Counted from the first letter of the stretch, positions 1 to 11,744 are shown. The stretch is DNA of 64,000 nucleotides from Symbiodinium natans (GCA_905221605.1 CAJNDS010000075.1:153501-217500); one strand, 5' to 3'. Notes: generated by a model from the sequence alone, not told the origin. Made by a program: numbers and translations.

Positions 1-117
1 GACCCATAAAGGAGCCATGACTTTAGATCCCGGCTCTTGACTACTGAGCCCCGAACTACCGAAACCCCGGGACTGCCCGAGCCACAAAGCTTGAATCCCT
101 TTTTAAGAAGAGCGTTT

Positions 118-187
118 TGGGTTTAGGGCCAGGGTTTAGGGCTTAGGGTTCAGGGTGTAGGGTTTAGGGTTTAGGGTTTGGGTTTGA
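118..187. repeat. TTTAGGG-type tract at the 3' end of an intron
   Basis: Eight to nine imperfect copies of TTTAGGG (variants GGGCCAGGG, GGGTTCAGGG, GGGTGTAGGG) run up to an AG at 189-190. The next base opens the first readable exon of the ATP-grasp gene, so the tract is taken as intron sequence. Here the G-rich form lies at the 3' end, the reverse of the common pattern in this window. Confidence 0.8.
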
Positions 188-190
188 CAG

Positions 191-1930
191 GTCTGAAGAT
201 GATGAAGCTGCACCCAGATATCTTCCACGTGGACTTTATGACCATGGAAAAGGTGACGGAGAAGCGACTCTCCAGAAACCATCTCACGTTTAACTTCTGG
301 GGCGACGTAAGCATCGCGCTGATGAATAACAAGCCGAAGCTAGCCAGAAGACTGCAAAAGATCCAGAAGAATCCGAACTTTCGGCACCATCCGGTCTGGG
401 ACTACTATGAGTGGATTCTGCACAAGACGCGCTACATGAAGGCATGTGAGAGAGCGGGCATCCCCATGATTGACACCATTCACTTGGAGAAGGGCTTCAA
501 TGCCAGAGAAGTCCTCAAGAAGATTCTTGGATGGATTTGGCAACAACTGCTTATTTCTTTCCACAGCTGTCAGCTTGAAGAGCTCAGTCTTAAAGACAAT
601 CAAGCATAGGATTGTCGCAAAGGGATGGGACAAGTTCTTCGTGAAGCCGGCCTACATGAGCTTCTTCGGCGCCGGCGTGATCAACGGAAGCTAAGCTGAC
701 AGCTTGCCATTCCGCGGTGTTCGGGTTTGGGATGAAGAGCCAGAGCATGTCAGAGCTGTAAGCTACAGCTTGATGGCTCCGACCTAGGGTTGGGTGCGTT
801 CATTCCTTCAACACCTCTCTTACAGGCAAGACTCAAGACTTCATTGACAATATCGGGCCCCTTCTTCAGTACGAGGCAGAGAACAAGCATCAGAAGGAGC
901 CACTTGGCTTGCTTTTATATCGCAATGTCGCGCGAAGGATCGTCCCAAACATGTTGCACTTGGCGAGCCGAAGTGCCCCCGAAAAGAGAACCGCTGAGGT
1001 TTCTGGTGCAGCCATACATGCTCAAGCCAAACGGGAACGTCTTCGACGAGATCCGGAACTTCTTCATCGACGGCGAGTGGGCCTATTCGGTTTACACCGA
1101 TGGGGTGGACTACGAAGGCTTTTGGGAGCAACCCGAGGGCAAGCTGAAGGAGGCCTGCAAGAAGTGCCTTGGACTTCAAGATGTCCAGATCAAGTGTGCT
1201 TTGAAATGAGCTGTGGCACGCGCCTTATGCGCAGATGTGATTTTCTTTGTACAGGCTGGCCATACAAACCATGGAAGAAGTGAAGAAGGTTCACAAGTGG
1301 GAGGGCAAGCGCATGAATTCTCTGCTCAACCGCATCGACATTGGTATAATTCCTGACAAGTCGAAGAAGCTGGGGTATCGGATTTTTGTGAATGAGATCG
1401 AGCCACAGATCACGACCTGGCTGGGCAGATATTGTCCGTTTGTGATCCAAGATCGGATGGCCGAGGTGTGCGTCAAGCAGGCGAGTGAGATGCTTAAAAG
1501 AAGTCTGGCTGCGAAGCGGAAGATGCCATCGCCGCAGAAGGTTCGCCAGCTACTTGAAGTCCTAGATGCTTGGATGTGCTTGAACCTGAACTCTGTGTGT
1601 AAAGATGTGCTTGAACCTTACCTCTCTGTGTAAGAGCACCAAAAGAATGGCCCTCTTTGAGCTTGAACTCTGCGATCGAGGCGGGTGTATTTGGATCTAT
1701 TTGGAGTCTCCAGGGTGAGCGGGGTCCTCCTGGACCCTACATCCTAGACCCTAGACCCTAGACCCCAGCCCCCAGACCCCAGACCCCAAACCCCAAACCC
1801 CAAACACCAAACCGCAAACCGCAAACCCCAAACCCCAAACCCCAAACCCCAAACCCCAAGCCCCAAGCCCCAAGCCCCAAGCCCTAAACTAAAGATCGGA
1901 GCCAAGGATGAGCGCCTCAAAGAGTCCTAG
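191..1930 (+). CDS. ATP-grasp domain protein, six exons, 5' end missing
   Basis: Exons are 191 to about 524, about 566-689, 826-906, 989-1193, 1255-1540 and 1895-1930. Introns 2 and 3 start with GC, intron 4 with GTGTGC. The last join (CAG AAG|ATC GGA) stays in phase and reaches TAG at 1928. The product shows ATP-grasp landmarks in order: a lysine-containing strand FFVKPAYMSFFGAGV (ATP lysine and glycine loop), LVQPYM, EIRNFFIDGEWAYSVYT, RIDIG and FVNEIEP; the acidic and Asn residues of the last two are the usual Mg ligands. The family joins a carboxylate to an amine or thiol using ATP (glutathione synthetase and RimK types). The substrate cannot be read. The N-terminus lies upstream of the window or in its first 180 bases. 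The first intron boundary is uncertain; a GA donor is possible. Confidence 0.8.
1728..1890. repeat. CCCTAGA/CCCCAAA tract inside the last intron of the ATP-grasp gene
   Basis: The tract runs from CCCTAGACCC through CCCCAGACCCC to repeated CCCCAAA and CCCCAAG and ends CCCTAAACTAAAG just before the terminal exon. It is the C-rich strand of a telomere-like repeat placed against a 3' splice site. Confidence 0.85.
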
Positions 1931-2307
1931 GCCTCGGACATGGGAGTTTCCTGTGTCGGCCGAGTGACCGAGTGAAGCCTCAGCTTGGTTCAAGGCCTGT
2001 TAGAAGGCGTTTAGGGTTCAGGGTTCAAGACCTACGAGCCAGGACATGTAGGATCATGGTAACATTGTTTCGTTATTGCTATGTCTGTGTGATTTTTTCC
2101 GATGCGGATGCGGGTGCAGTTCGTTTTGCTGCATGTAGGGGGGGAAGGGGGGCAAGGGAGTGGGTGCTGCGGGAAGGGGTGCAACGGTGCAAACGGTTTT
2201 TGCCGTTGGATGGGTTCCCTGGGTGCGGCCAGACTAAGGGGAGCGATGCTGAAAATCGTGCTCCCGCCTAGGCGCCGTGCGCATCGACGTCGCCATCCTC
2301 GTAGCTG

Positions 2308-2475
2308 TCGTCGCTTTTGGACGTCTGGGTTCGCGAAATGCGAAGTTGTCCCTGGCTTTTGAACGTCTGCGTTCGCCAAATGCGAAACTGTTGACGCTTT
2401 TGGACTTCGCGGGTCGCCGGATGCAAGTTGTCGTCGCTTTTGGATATCTGGAGAGCTCTGGTAGCTCGAAAGTCG
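2308..2475. repeat. Degenerate tandem repeat of about 36-43 bp, four copies
   Basis: Copies begin near 2310, 2352, 2394 and 2430 with the shared core CGCTTTTGGA, followed by a TCTG and TTCGC(G/C)AAATGC(G)AA segment. A fifth fragment, GCTCGAAAGTCG, recurs at 2463 and 2535. The units are too diverged to be a recent microsatellite. All frames across it stay open by composition, so I call no gene here. The rest of 1931-3110 shows no supported exon. Confidence 0.6.
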
Positions 2476-3110
2476 CGTTTTGTAGTCCAATCGTACAAAG
2501 GGAGTACACGGAAGACGTCGGGAGCTTTGGTGGCTCGAAAGTCGACTTTTGGCACAAACATAGCAGGCGCAGGACGCCTGGAACAGCTAGCCCCTTGGAA
2601 TGCTTTTGCATCTCCATATGGTGTCTCACTGTTTTGGGTCCCCCAAAAACAACAAAAGGATCAGATCGCTGTGGGTGGGCGGGTGTCCGCCGGCACCCAC
2701 TGAAAAGGAAACAAACAGGTTCACAATGTGCATGGGGTTGCTACTTTAAGTGTGCTTAATGATGAACAAACTAGCTACATCACCTGCAGCAGGGAGGGGG
2801 CAGGGGAGTCTGAGCCGGCAGTCTGTGCAGCCGGGGAGACGCACGCCCTGTGATTGGGTAGGCAACTCGACATTGCACGGAGTTGCTGAAAAAGAGTGCT
2901 GCTCATGCTGCCGAATCTGAAGCTATCCTGACAACGTTGGAGCGACGGTCTGCAGAAACGTGTTCTGCATATCGAATCTTGTTATGCCTGCCATAGAGCC
3001 AGCAATTGTGAATGTTGAACATGCCCGGTTCCGCTGGGTAAGATATGAGACATCATGAGACACTCTAAATCAGCTCTCAGCTCTCTTATTACTTCAGAAC
3101 CCCACACTAG

Positions 3111-3657
3111 CCGCGATCCCGCACATCTTGTGCAATGCCTCCAGGCACTTGAGCTCCTGCTCCGACGCTTTGGAAGCATGGGCCTGTGACGAGCTGGATC
3201 CAGGTGCCCCCCCTAGCATTGCTCTGAGTACCGGGGTATATATCCCGGAGGTGGAAATCTACAGAGCTCAAAGCGAGGTTTTCAAGGCTCACTTAGGAAG
3301 CCTTTGCCCGGCCAGGTGGCTCTGCAGGGGCGTCGCAGTTTGCACGCAGCCATGCCTGCACCTGAGCCTCTTCTGACGTGTCTGAGTCTCTGCATGAGAT
3401 GGTCAGGGTCACTGACGCTGGAAAAGGAATGACCTTTGGGACAAGAAAAAAACTAAATAAATAGATATAAATAAATATATATATATATATATATATACAT
3501 ATATTTATATGTATGTATGTATAACATCCAAAAGTAGAGCTAGGACCTGCGGACCTCAAGCTGCCTAAAATCCTAATGTTGCTCGTGAGGCCTGCAAAGG
3601 TGACTTCTCAAGGCCTCCGAGCAGCACCTGCAAGACCTGCGCTATCTCCGTTCTTGA
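3111..3657 (+). CDS. Two 3' exons of an unknown protein
   Basis: Exon 3111-3277 starts after CACACTAG and ends GCGAG before the donor GTTTTC. Exon 3613-3657 starts after CTCAAG and reaches TGA at 3655. Both joins are phase 0 at the shared intron. The readable part is about 69 residues, acidic, with Cys pairs near the start (ILCNAS, SSCSD, AWACDE) and a helical C-terminus (ASEQHLQDLRYLRS). Codons mostly end in G or C. The intron holds an AT microsatellite. No family is recognised and the 5' end was not found. Confidence 0.5.
3440..3525. repeat. AT-rich microsatellite (ATAA, TA, TATG units)
   Basis: AAATAAATAGATATAAATAA passes into (TA)n and then TATGTATG. It sits inside the intron of the preceding model. 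Similar TA/TATG runs occur at 28010-28060, 32308-32372 and 35570-35640. Confidence 0.9.
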
Positions 3658-3837
3658 AAAAAACCAGCTCACCTGTAGTGACTCCCGAGTGTGTTATCTT
3701 TGCTGGGCTAGCCACACCATCCTAGACTTTCGGCCAAGTCCTTGTTGGAAAGATGGCGGGGCCATGGGCAAGTAGCTAGCAACGCTGGGGAGTGGACTTT
3801 GGCATCATCATGCTGATGTGCTCACATCTCGGGGCCG

Positions 3838-4000
3838 TTACCGGCAGAGGTAGGTGTACGTGTAGTTCCTGGGCGCAACCGGATCTGCGAAAATGTACTG
3901 AATCATGTAGGTGGCTTCTCCGCCTCCCTCAATGCCAGTTTCTGTGGCTAGACTCTGGCCATCGAACTGCCCAGCCTTTTTGACATCACGCGGCAACCGC
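3838..4000 (-). CDS. Possible minus-strand 3' exon, unknown protein
   Basis: On the minus strand a frame rich in G/C-ending codons runs about 50 codons to TAA at 3838-3840. It reads GQFDGQSLATETGIEGGG early and ends RNYTYTYLCR. A minus-strand acceptor (CAAAAAG) precedes it. It is one of few candidates on this strand. The family is not recognised and it could be an open shadow. Confidence 0.35.
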
Positions 4001-4242
4001 ATTTTCAGATCTACCCTGCTATGACAGTCAATGGAACCAAGCCAGGCTGCCAAGCTCCTAAATCCCCCTGAGCCCTAAGCCACTGCCGGGCCACAAGTCC
4101 CCATCTACCAGGGCGCTTGATCCTTGCCATCCACCCCGAACCTTGAAATCCCTGAACTCACCCTCCTTTAGTTTGTTGGGTTTAAGGTTTAGAGCTAGGA
4201 CCCCAAGCCATCCCAAACCCTTTCATCCTTCGTCCTGACCAG

Positions 4243-4326
4243 GGGCAAGCTTGTGAATGGACTGGCGCCGTCCACGGCCTCCATTAACAGGAAGGTTGAG
4301 CAGCTGGAGGCCACTCAACAAAGAAG
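4243..4326 (+). CDS. Internal exon, possible coiled coil
   Basis: An 84-base exon lies between CTGACCAG and the donor GTTCTC. It reads GKLVNGLAPSTASINRK then VEQLEATQQRR, a heptad-like charged helix, and codons end mostly in G or C. The flanks carry CCCAAACCC on the left and CAGGGTTTGCGG on the right, as at many introns here. Neighbouring exons were not found. The next ~500 bases hold no supported gene. Confidence 0.45.
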
Positions 4327-4854
4327 GTTCTCAGACTCAGGGTTTGCGGCTTGGGTTTGCGACGGTTCCCCACCATCGGCGGGCTGAAAGAGTCGCGCGT
4401 CTGGTTAAAAGGTGTTAGCAGGTCACGTTCCTGCGGCCCATTGAGGCCAACAAGAAACTGTCACCTCTCACACATTTTTGAAGATGAGGTCCGCCTTTTG
4501 AACAGGTATCCTATAGCTGCCACACAAGATCTTCGACCCTCCGTAACCATCTTCCGATTTTGCTTCATCGTACGTTGATCTTCCGCGGCCTGGACATTGT
4601 AGGACCATTAGGACCTGGCCTTATGCGGGGCAAAACCTTCAAGTCCCCACCCGCCAACCTGCAAGATGTGGGCTCTTATGAAAACAGGGGACCCCTAAAA
4701 TAGACCCCCAAATAGTAGGATCCCTCATAGTAAGGACCCCAATAGGGTACCCCGAATTTCGGAAACCCCCATACGGAGGACCCAGACATCTTGCCTCCGA
4801 TGTCGCCGCTGTCGAGGGCGAAGGCCGGGGTTAGCACTCTTCGGTGTTAAAGTT

Positions 4855-5006
4855 TTAGGGTTTATAGTTTAGGGTTTGGGGTTTGGGGCTTTGGGGTAGG
4901 GTGAGGGTGAGGGTTGAGGGTTTAGGGTGTAGGGTTTAGGGTTTGGGGCTTAGGGTTTAGGGTTTGGGGCTGAGGGTTTAGGGTTTAGGGTTTAGGGTTT
5001 AGGGTT
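4855..5006. repeat. Interstitial TTTAGGG array, degenerate
   Basis: About 18 units of TTTAGGG with GGGGTTTGGGG, GGGTGAGGG and GGGTTGAGGG variants, ending in five exact copies before TTGTGGAGTCC. It has the G-rich strand on +. No gene is supported between 4327 and 5936 apart from a weak 70-base exon candidate near 5285-5351 (AERRYTVAERRRSMG) ended by the donor GTAGGG. Confidence 0.9.
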
Positions 5007-5936
5007 GTGGAGTCCAGGTCTAGGTTTCACACCCCTCAGCCCCAGCAAAGCTTGCCTGGTTGCGAGAATTGCTCCTCCCACCCCGACCCGTTCTAAGCCT
5101 CACCGTGCCAATTTGTTGAGGTCGTCAGTGTAATTTGTTTTGGGCGAGGTCACAGCCCAGCTCTTTGGACGAACAGATTCCTCAACTTGTTAAGCCAAGC
5201 TCCATCCTACAACGCTGACACCAAAACCCACAGGCCCAGAGGCTTCCGTGCAAACAGAGTAACACCTCAATACAGAGCCCCCCAAAGGCAGAGCGACGCT
5301 ACACCGTCGCAGAGCGACGTCGCTCCATGGGCTTCGGCATGCTGGACGCGTGTAGGGTTTACAGTTTGGCGTTTCAGGTTGGGGGTTGGAGGGTCATAGG
5401 TTGGGATAGGAATCCCCCCCCATTCTAATCCCTATCGAGGACTGTTAGGTATAACATGTCAAGTCATGGGGTCTAGCTTCGCGGTTTCGGGTTTACGGAT
5501 TTACGGTTTATGGGTTGGGGCTTAAGAATTAGAGGCTTCGGGCCATGTAGGGCAAAGTTCATGGGTTCAGGGTTTGGGCTCGATCAATGGGTTGAGTTTC
5601 GGGGGTTCAGAGCAAAGTGTCTGGAGGATGTGATAGAGGTCGCGGTAATCATGATAATCATGGTGAAGCGCCTTGTGCGTTTTGAGCCGAGCGTGATGTG
5701 CTGAATTCTCGGGCTTTAGGGCCGAAAGGTCGGAATTCAGCTAGGCTACTGTTGTGAAACCTTCAAAGTCTGGCTGGCTCATCATTCTCAGGGAAAAGTT
5801 GTACCAAGTTCTGGTCCAATCAGCACTCCTGCTGAAGGTAATGACATGCAACAACTGAAGTCCATAAGCCCTACGCTACCTCATATCCCAGACCGCGTGC
5901 AACCGTAAACCCCAAAGACAAAAGTCGCCACGCCAG

Positions 5937-6192
5937 GAGATCATGAGCCCGAGTGACGCCATGAAATCCTTCGACATGGTGGAGTCTATCCTTCAGGCCT
6001 GCCTTGAATGCGGTGTTGGGGTTGAGGGGTTCATGTTTCGTATGGGTACTTCGGCGAGGCGTGCTTGAGGACAGCCATGTGCCAGGTAGGATAAAGCACT
6101 CAAGTGGGTTGTAAGAAGCCTGCCCGTTGAGGAGCTCAAAAAGACGTTCCGCGAAGACGAAGTTGGCGAGGATGTTTCAGAACGTGTTGTGA
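5937..6192 (+). CDS. Three 3' exons of a small basic protein, unknown
   Basis: Exons are 5937-6012, 6059-6085 and 6119-6192. Introns of 46 nt (GTGTTG...GCGAG) and 33 nt (GTAGGA...AGAAG) keep phase and lead to TGA at 6190. The first exon reads EIMSPSDAMKSFDMV and ILQACLECG; the last is basic (LRSSKRRSAKTKLARMF). Third positions are strongly G/C. The 33-nt intron is among the shortest here. No family is recognised and the start was not found. Confidence 0.5.
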
Positions 6193-6225
6193 GAGCACGT
6201 CAATCCAGTCATGTGGACAGCGGGG

Positions 6226-6264
6226 GGCTGCCCCCCCCCCCCGCCCAACCCGCCCAACCCCTGG
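6226..6264. repeat. Poly-C tract with CCCAA units
   Basis: A run of C broken once by G, then CCCAACCCGCCCAACCCC. From 6265 to 7990 I see no exon I can support, except that coding-like frames overlap on both strands near 6900-7200 without splice signals. Confidence 0.8.
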
Positions 6265-7992
6265 GCATTTATTTGGACCGTACGAATCCTTTCTTGGGGG
6301 GGCATACGAATTCTTTCCAAGCCCGTCGTGCGAAATTTGCAATTGCTGCCTGTAGGATTCGGAGCTCTTTCGAGCTGCTTAATATACGTCAGCAGCGTGA
6401 ATTGCAGTTTTTGTGCAGGCTTCGTAAATTTTGATGCTACGTGACCCGCCTCGGCCGGCCTAAGGAGGTAATGTTTGGCTTCCCGCGCTTTGAGTGATGT
6501 GGTACAACAAGCAAGCAAGTCCTGATGCACCATCCGCTCCCGGACACCTGTCGCCTAATGGGGGAGTACCCCGGCGGATAACTTGCAGTATTTTGAGTAC
6601 TGGAAGCGCTGCGCAATCTCCAGTGTTTGCAGTCTGTGTACAGCCAAGGAAGCACTTTTGGACCTGCACCATGCCTTCACATCCTGCAATGTCCTGTTGA
6701 CAAACATGTACTGCCAAGAATACTGTACTTGCTCGGAATTAGCGCACTTCCAGGCTGGCTAACGTACATCAACGGTGCGACTTGTGCGCATTTTGTAACT
6801 ATCGAGGAGTTGGAAACATGGAAAACACCGCAATTTGCAGTATCTAAAGCCCGTGGGGTCGAGCCAGACCGAGGAGAAACAAAAACAAGGAGTGTCAGAC
6901 CCAAAAAGCACCACCTCCGCCGTGTGAAAAAGGCGAGAGAAGGGAAGTGGAGCGTGGAGGCGACGTAGAGAGATATGGCCGAATAACTAAGACCAAAGAG
7001 AAAGAAAACATTCGTGTATTTCGAACATCCCCGGGATCTGGTGTGGGGATGCGTGGGGTTGGGGCTCCAAGGATGTTCTGCAGCATTCTCAAGCGACGGA
7101 GGCCCGTGAATCGCTGAGTTGAGCAGAGTTCAGCTTGAACCCAACACGTCGAGGGAGGGAGGGAAACAGACAAGTTGAGAGATAACTCCAACAAGAAACG
7201 AAAACAAAAAGACCGCAACAAATCCATCCTAAATCCATCCTAGAAGCGCTTGTAGAAAACACTAAAATGCTTTTTGCTGATTGGTAGAAGCAGGTAGCAA
7301 TGTAGCAACAACACAGAAGTAAACACATGTAACAGCAGCATGGCTCGTCGAACCACACATAAGGGTTTTGCCAAATAGCCCCCTTCTGTTTCGACTAGTG
7401 TTTCGCTTTTTCCGGGTCATGCAAAATCTCGGCCTGAGTCGCGACCGCGCAGTAGCCGCAAGAGTGTAAAGTTTAGTTCTGATTTGTTCGGAATAGTGCG
7501 ACATTTTGGCAGAGCAGACACAATTCACGGAATAGCATGCCTATGCCCCCTATTGGTCCTCAACAAACCTTTGAGGTCACAGAAACTCACACCTGTGATT
7601 CGTAAAGGGTTCCCTTCAAAAAGCCATAAAGCTTCAAACCTTCAGGGTCGTAACCTTCAAGGCTGCGGCCGGAAGCTCGGCCCCAAACGACTTGGAGACC
7701 CCGCCACCCCGCAAACAAGTTTCCCAAGGTTGATGCAGGGGGCCGAAAACGTTTGTTTATTATTCCGGATTTAACCCCCCCCCCCCCGCCCCGCCGCTTC
7801 ACCTGCACGCCCCGGCACCCGGATGCATCCTGCAACACACACACACACACACTCTCTCTGTCACTCTCACGACCAAGAATCATCCAGCCGCAGGAGCCCG
7901 TTGACGACAGCGAAGAGAAGCGTGCAGAGGTCGGACACTGTGCCATGCACACAGGGTTTAAGTTCAGGGTTTTGGCCCGCTGTTGCCGCCAG

Positions 7993-8240
7993 GAACGGCG
8001 AAAGCGCGAACTAGAAGCCAGGCGAGCTCGCGACAATGCCAAGAACACGAAGGACCCAAGGCTGGAAAGTACCGTTGTTGAACCAGCAAAAAATAATTTG
8101 CGTGTAAGCAGTGTGTCATCACACGTTTGTGCAGGCGTCGAGTTGCCAAGCTGTTGGAGCAAGGTCGCGACTGGGGACAGGCACGACATGCATACGGACG
8201 GATTTTGGATGTGCATCGCCAATGCCGCGAATTCAACTGA
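7993..8240 (+). CDS. Two 3' exons of an Arg-rich helical protein
   Basis: Exon 7993-8060 (ERRKRELEARRARDNAKN) ends with a GC donor (CCAAG|GCTGG). Exon 8135-8240 starts after TTTGTGCAG and reads RRVAKLLEQGRDWGQARHAY to TGA at 8238. The join keeps phase 2. The product is a charged helix, perhaps RNA-binding or coiled coil (inference). Upstream of 7993 the sequence GGGTTTAAGTTCAGGGTTTTGG looks like an intron start, so earlier exons exist but could not be joined in phase. No family is recognised. Confidence 0.6.
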
Positions 8241-9344
8241 AACTTCAACCCATATTTAGAGCACTGTCGCCCTTGCCCTGGACTCCAACTTGTAGAACCC
8301 CAACCCTCCTCTGTTCCGAAAAAAGATGGTAAAGATGGCCAAAGCTGGCAGTTAGCTGGCGCAGGCCCGGCCGGACCAAGCGCGAGATCGCAAGGTCAAC
8401 GTGCCCATGCAGGCCCTATCGACATCGGACGCCATCCAACACCTTCTCGTTTTGAGAGTCTCGTCTTGTCACGTCTCGGCATATTCAGGGGCTTTTGATG
8501 GTGGTCGGCGTTCTGCCGAAGCTATTGCATTTCCTTTCACTGATTTACTGTTGAACTTTGACTGGCGTTGCGCACCTCGAACACGTGCCGAATTCGACAG
8601 CAACGATGGTGAATCAAACGGGCAGGATTGTTTCAAGTGGAACTTCTTAAAGCTGAGGACTGTTGAACTTAGGTTCAATCACGAGGTCATTCTGATTGCC
8701 TAGAACATAAGATGGTTGCATTGCATGCAGGGGACCAAACAGAATTCATGAGTTCCAATTGCTAAGTAATTGCTAAGTAAGAATGGAAGTTAGTTGGTTG
8801 AATAAGCCAGTATTACATAGAGGCAGTTCTGATATGAAGAATTTCTGGGCTCACGTAGAATCACAGTTAGTGCTTCCCAGCGAAATGAGCTAGATTTTCA
8901 TCAAACTGGTTTGAATAGGCTCTGGATCAATCTAATCTAGTACTTTGCAAATTTAGTAACTGAAACGACGCTGATCTTTGCGCTTTGGCTGCTCGCCAGT
9001 AAAACGCATTTTTGTCTTGAATGTTAAGAAGAAAAAATAAATAAAAAAGCAGCTAGACATGCTTGCCTTTAAAGCGTGCTTCGGGTCTGGCCGGAGAAGT
9101 GTTCAACGATTTGTTTTGTTTCTAAAATTTTAAGTTAAAGCAAACGAGATTCGTGCCGCTGAAGAGCCAAATAGCACGGACGTAGAGATATGAGAGCGAT
9201 GGGTTGAAGGATTTCAGCTTTAGTTAGGCTCTCGGTGCTCAAAGCCCTTGACCAGCTTTCGTAGATAGTAGATTAGGTAGGCCCCGCAACCTGTGCGTTG
9301 ACAGGTGTCTCCAAAACCAAATCATAGACACTCACTTACACCAG
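8241..9344. other. No gene recognised
   Basis: The stretch 8700-9270 is A/T-rich (AAAAAATAAATAAAAAAG) with many stops in all frames. Some open frame exists at 8400-8700 but without splice signals or codon bias. Nothing else is supported. Confidence 0.5.
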
Positions 9345-9477
9345 CCTGCACCGCCGGCACCGCCTACACCTTAAAGCCAGACTTGAAGAGGTCCACATGG
9401 CCCTCCACGCCAGCGGTGCCGAGCGCATTGAGATGGTGGATGTCCCGGCTTTGCAGGCCCTGGGCTTGGGAATCTAA
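9345..9477 (+). CDS. Terminal exon, unknown protein
   Basis: After CACCAG the frame reads through RLEEVHMALHASGAERIE and MVDVPALQALGLG to TAA at 9475. Codons end mainly in G or C. GGGGTCTGGGGATG and GGTTTAGG follow the stop. Upstream exons were not identified. The interval 9478-10673 holds open frames on both strands but no exon I can place; a candidate (FQGRCKGLSSGSCNYKEA) lies at about 10381-10430. Confidence 0.45.
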
Positions 9478-10673
9478 GTCTGGGAAATTTGGGGTCTGGG
9501 GATGCTTGGGGAGTGTACGGTTCAAGGTTTAGGTGTCTAGGGATGGGTCGGGGTTGTCAGTAAAGGTTTTGGGACGCATTTGGGCGACAGACAAGTGGTT
9601 CTAAAGAACGCGATGAATTTCCAAAGCGGACTGAGCCTTGAACCAAGTTTCTACGTAAGCACGCTTGAAGGAGTAATTTCAAGGGGATCGCGGGGTTGGC
9701 TCCGGCACGGCACGCGTGCAACTGGGCTGCTAGACCGTCAAACCGAACCCTGCCGTGGTCAGTGCCTCTTGGGAGGTTGCGTTGCTGCATCCCTTGTGGT
9801 GTATTTCTTGGGTCACCGGACCTTGAAGGTCCCCTGAAGGTCTTCCACGTCAATGCCCGTGCTCTGAGCCCATGCTGCTGTTTTGCGTCCCCGCCCCCTG
9901 AAGTAGACCTAGCAGGACGCCAGGTGAACCTTTTGTGGCGCGAGCCTGTGTGCCATGCTGTTACGTTTTGATGTCACTCGCCACGCCTCGTGCATCCTCC
10001 CGCTCCCATTTATCTCGTTCCTGGCTGTATTTGAGACTTCGCCTCTTGTTAAGTCTGAGTCCGAGCGGACATTACACATACAGGCTGAGAGGGCTGTTTT
10101 TCCTGAATGCCAATGCATGCATGCTCCCCGACTAATGATCAAGCGACAGCAAGGGGTTTAAGTGCAAGAAGGCAAAAGCTTAGATTTCTGACTTTGCACT
10201 TCAGCAACAGTCGTAAGTACTTTTCGGCCCGGGCCAGCGCACGCGGCCAAGCAGAACACACGCGCACGCACAAAAACAAGAAACTGGACCATACCTGCAC
10301 CCCGAACCCCAAAGCCTTACTGGTATAAACTTCAAAACACCTGAAACCCTCATAAACCCTCAAGGCTCCCCGAGCCCCAGTTCCAGGGCCGTTGCAAAGG
10401 GCTCAGCAGCGGGAGCTGCAACTACAAGGAGGCGAGGGGCTCAGAGACTCAGAGGCAGACCCTTAATGGAGGAGTGAGATTTCTGAGTGTGCAAGACAAG
10501 GAGATTTTCATGTAGGGTTTGGGTCCTCAGGTTCGGGTTTTCTGTTTCTTTTTTGCATCTTCGGAGCCTTTGTTTTCTGCATGCCTCTAAACACCTGGGT
10601 TGTGAAGGTGGGCAGGGGGGGGTTCCCAAAGATCACCAAGATCAGGAGTGACTCCGCTCTGTAACGCGTTAAG

Positions 10674-11352
10674 CTGCAGGTGCGCAATTTGCTGGAGGAG
10701 GAGGTGCCAAGACTCGGGCGGATCCTGTACTTTAGGATGCATGTAGGGTTTGGGGCCGTGCAGGCGCTAATTTTTCAAAGTCTGTCACGATCAATATCGC
10801 TGGGGCTGAACTGATGTGCAGCGCTACACGGCTCGAAGACACCCCCCAGGTCGTTCGTCCGAGGGTTCTTCTCTCAAGTGGATATCATCAGTTCTCAGAA
10901 AATTATGGTCCCTCTTTTTGTTCTACCCTGAACACTCGGGGCCGCCTTGCAATATTTTACAGGGGCCCTCATGTGGAGAATCCCCCATATCATTGAGAGG
11001 GCATTGAAGCATCAGCACGAGGCTTCAGAGCGCGGCGTTCGGTGTTCTTGTGCTCTTTGGGGGCAGGAGCGGCAAGCAAAGTGGATGAAAGAAACCGCTC
11101 CGCCGGAGCCGAAGGACTTCATCAAGGATAACAAGGCGACGCCGGCCTTGGCAGCTAATGGTTCATGTGGTATGGCCGGGGGGGGTGGGGCGAAGGAGGG
11201 GGGGGGGGGGTTGAGGACTTGGGCCCATGATGGAATGGCTTCGCTGATCGCCTGCAAGGCCCTCAGCAGCTGCTACTCGACTGGTGAAGGAAGCTGCCGC
11301 CTCAGTCCCCAAGTCTTGCACCGAGTCTTTGAAAATCATGTCTAAACCTTAA
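10674..11352 (+). CDS. Three-exon 3' part of a small helical protein
   Basis: Exons are 10674-10742, 11067-11160 and 11267-11352. The first donor is GTAGGGTTTGG, the second GTTCAT, and both joins keep phase. The exons total 249 nt including TAA at 11350. The product begins LQVRNLLEEEVPRLGRIL, continues ERQAKWMKETAPPEPKDF and ends SLKIMSKP. It is amphipathic and no family is recognised. A poly-G run (11194-11210) lies in the second intron. CCCTAAACCCTAAG follows the stop. A coding-like segment at 10975-11030 may be an alternative exon. Confidence 0.6.
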
Positions 11353-11744
11353 TCCCTAATCCCTAAACCCTAAGCCCTAAACACACCCTGAGGCCAAGAT
11401 GCCGGGGAGGCCTTGGAGGCTGGAGTTTGAAGAGCAGAAAACACAAGACTCGGTTCAGCAATAGGCGCTTGGTGACTTGGAGGTTTCAGGTTTTCAGGGC
11501 TTCACTCTGGTGTGTTCCAAGTTGGATTTCCGGACGAAAGTTCCAAGCTGACGTCGTTTGCATGGCTTCTGAACGGTTTTCAGGGTGTCTGTGGTGTGTC
11601 TATGGTGTTTCCATGGTTTCCTTGGCTTGCATGATTGGTGTTCATGGCGTTCATTACTTCCATGGTCTGTGTGATGCCCATGAATGAATTCCATGGTCGT
11701 TTCAAGATCTTTCAAGTAATGGCCGCACACCCCACATCTTAAAG

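Noticed and set aside
6136-6533. Minus-strand frames opposite the poly-C tract
   Set aside because: Gly/Pro text arises from the C-run; the + strand exons at 5937-6192 explain the left part better.
7811-7870. ACAC/TCTC simple repeat within an open frame taken as coding
   Set aside because: The Thr/His/Ser-rich text comes from the (CA)n and CTCT repeat; only the downstream exons from 7993 are kept.
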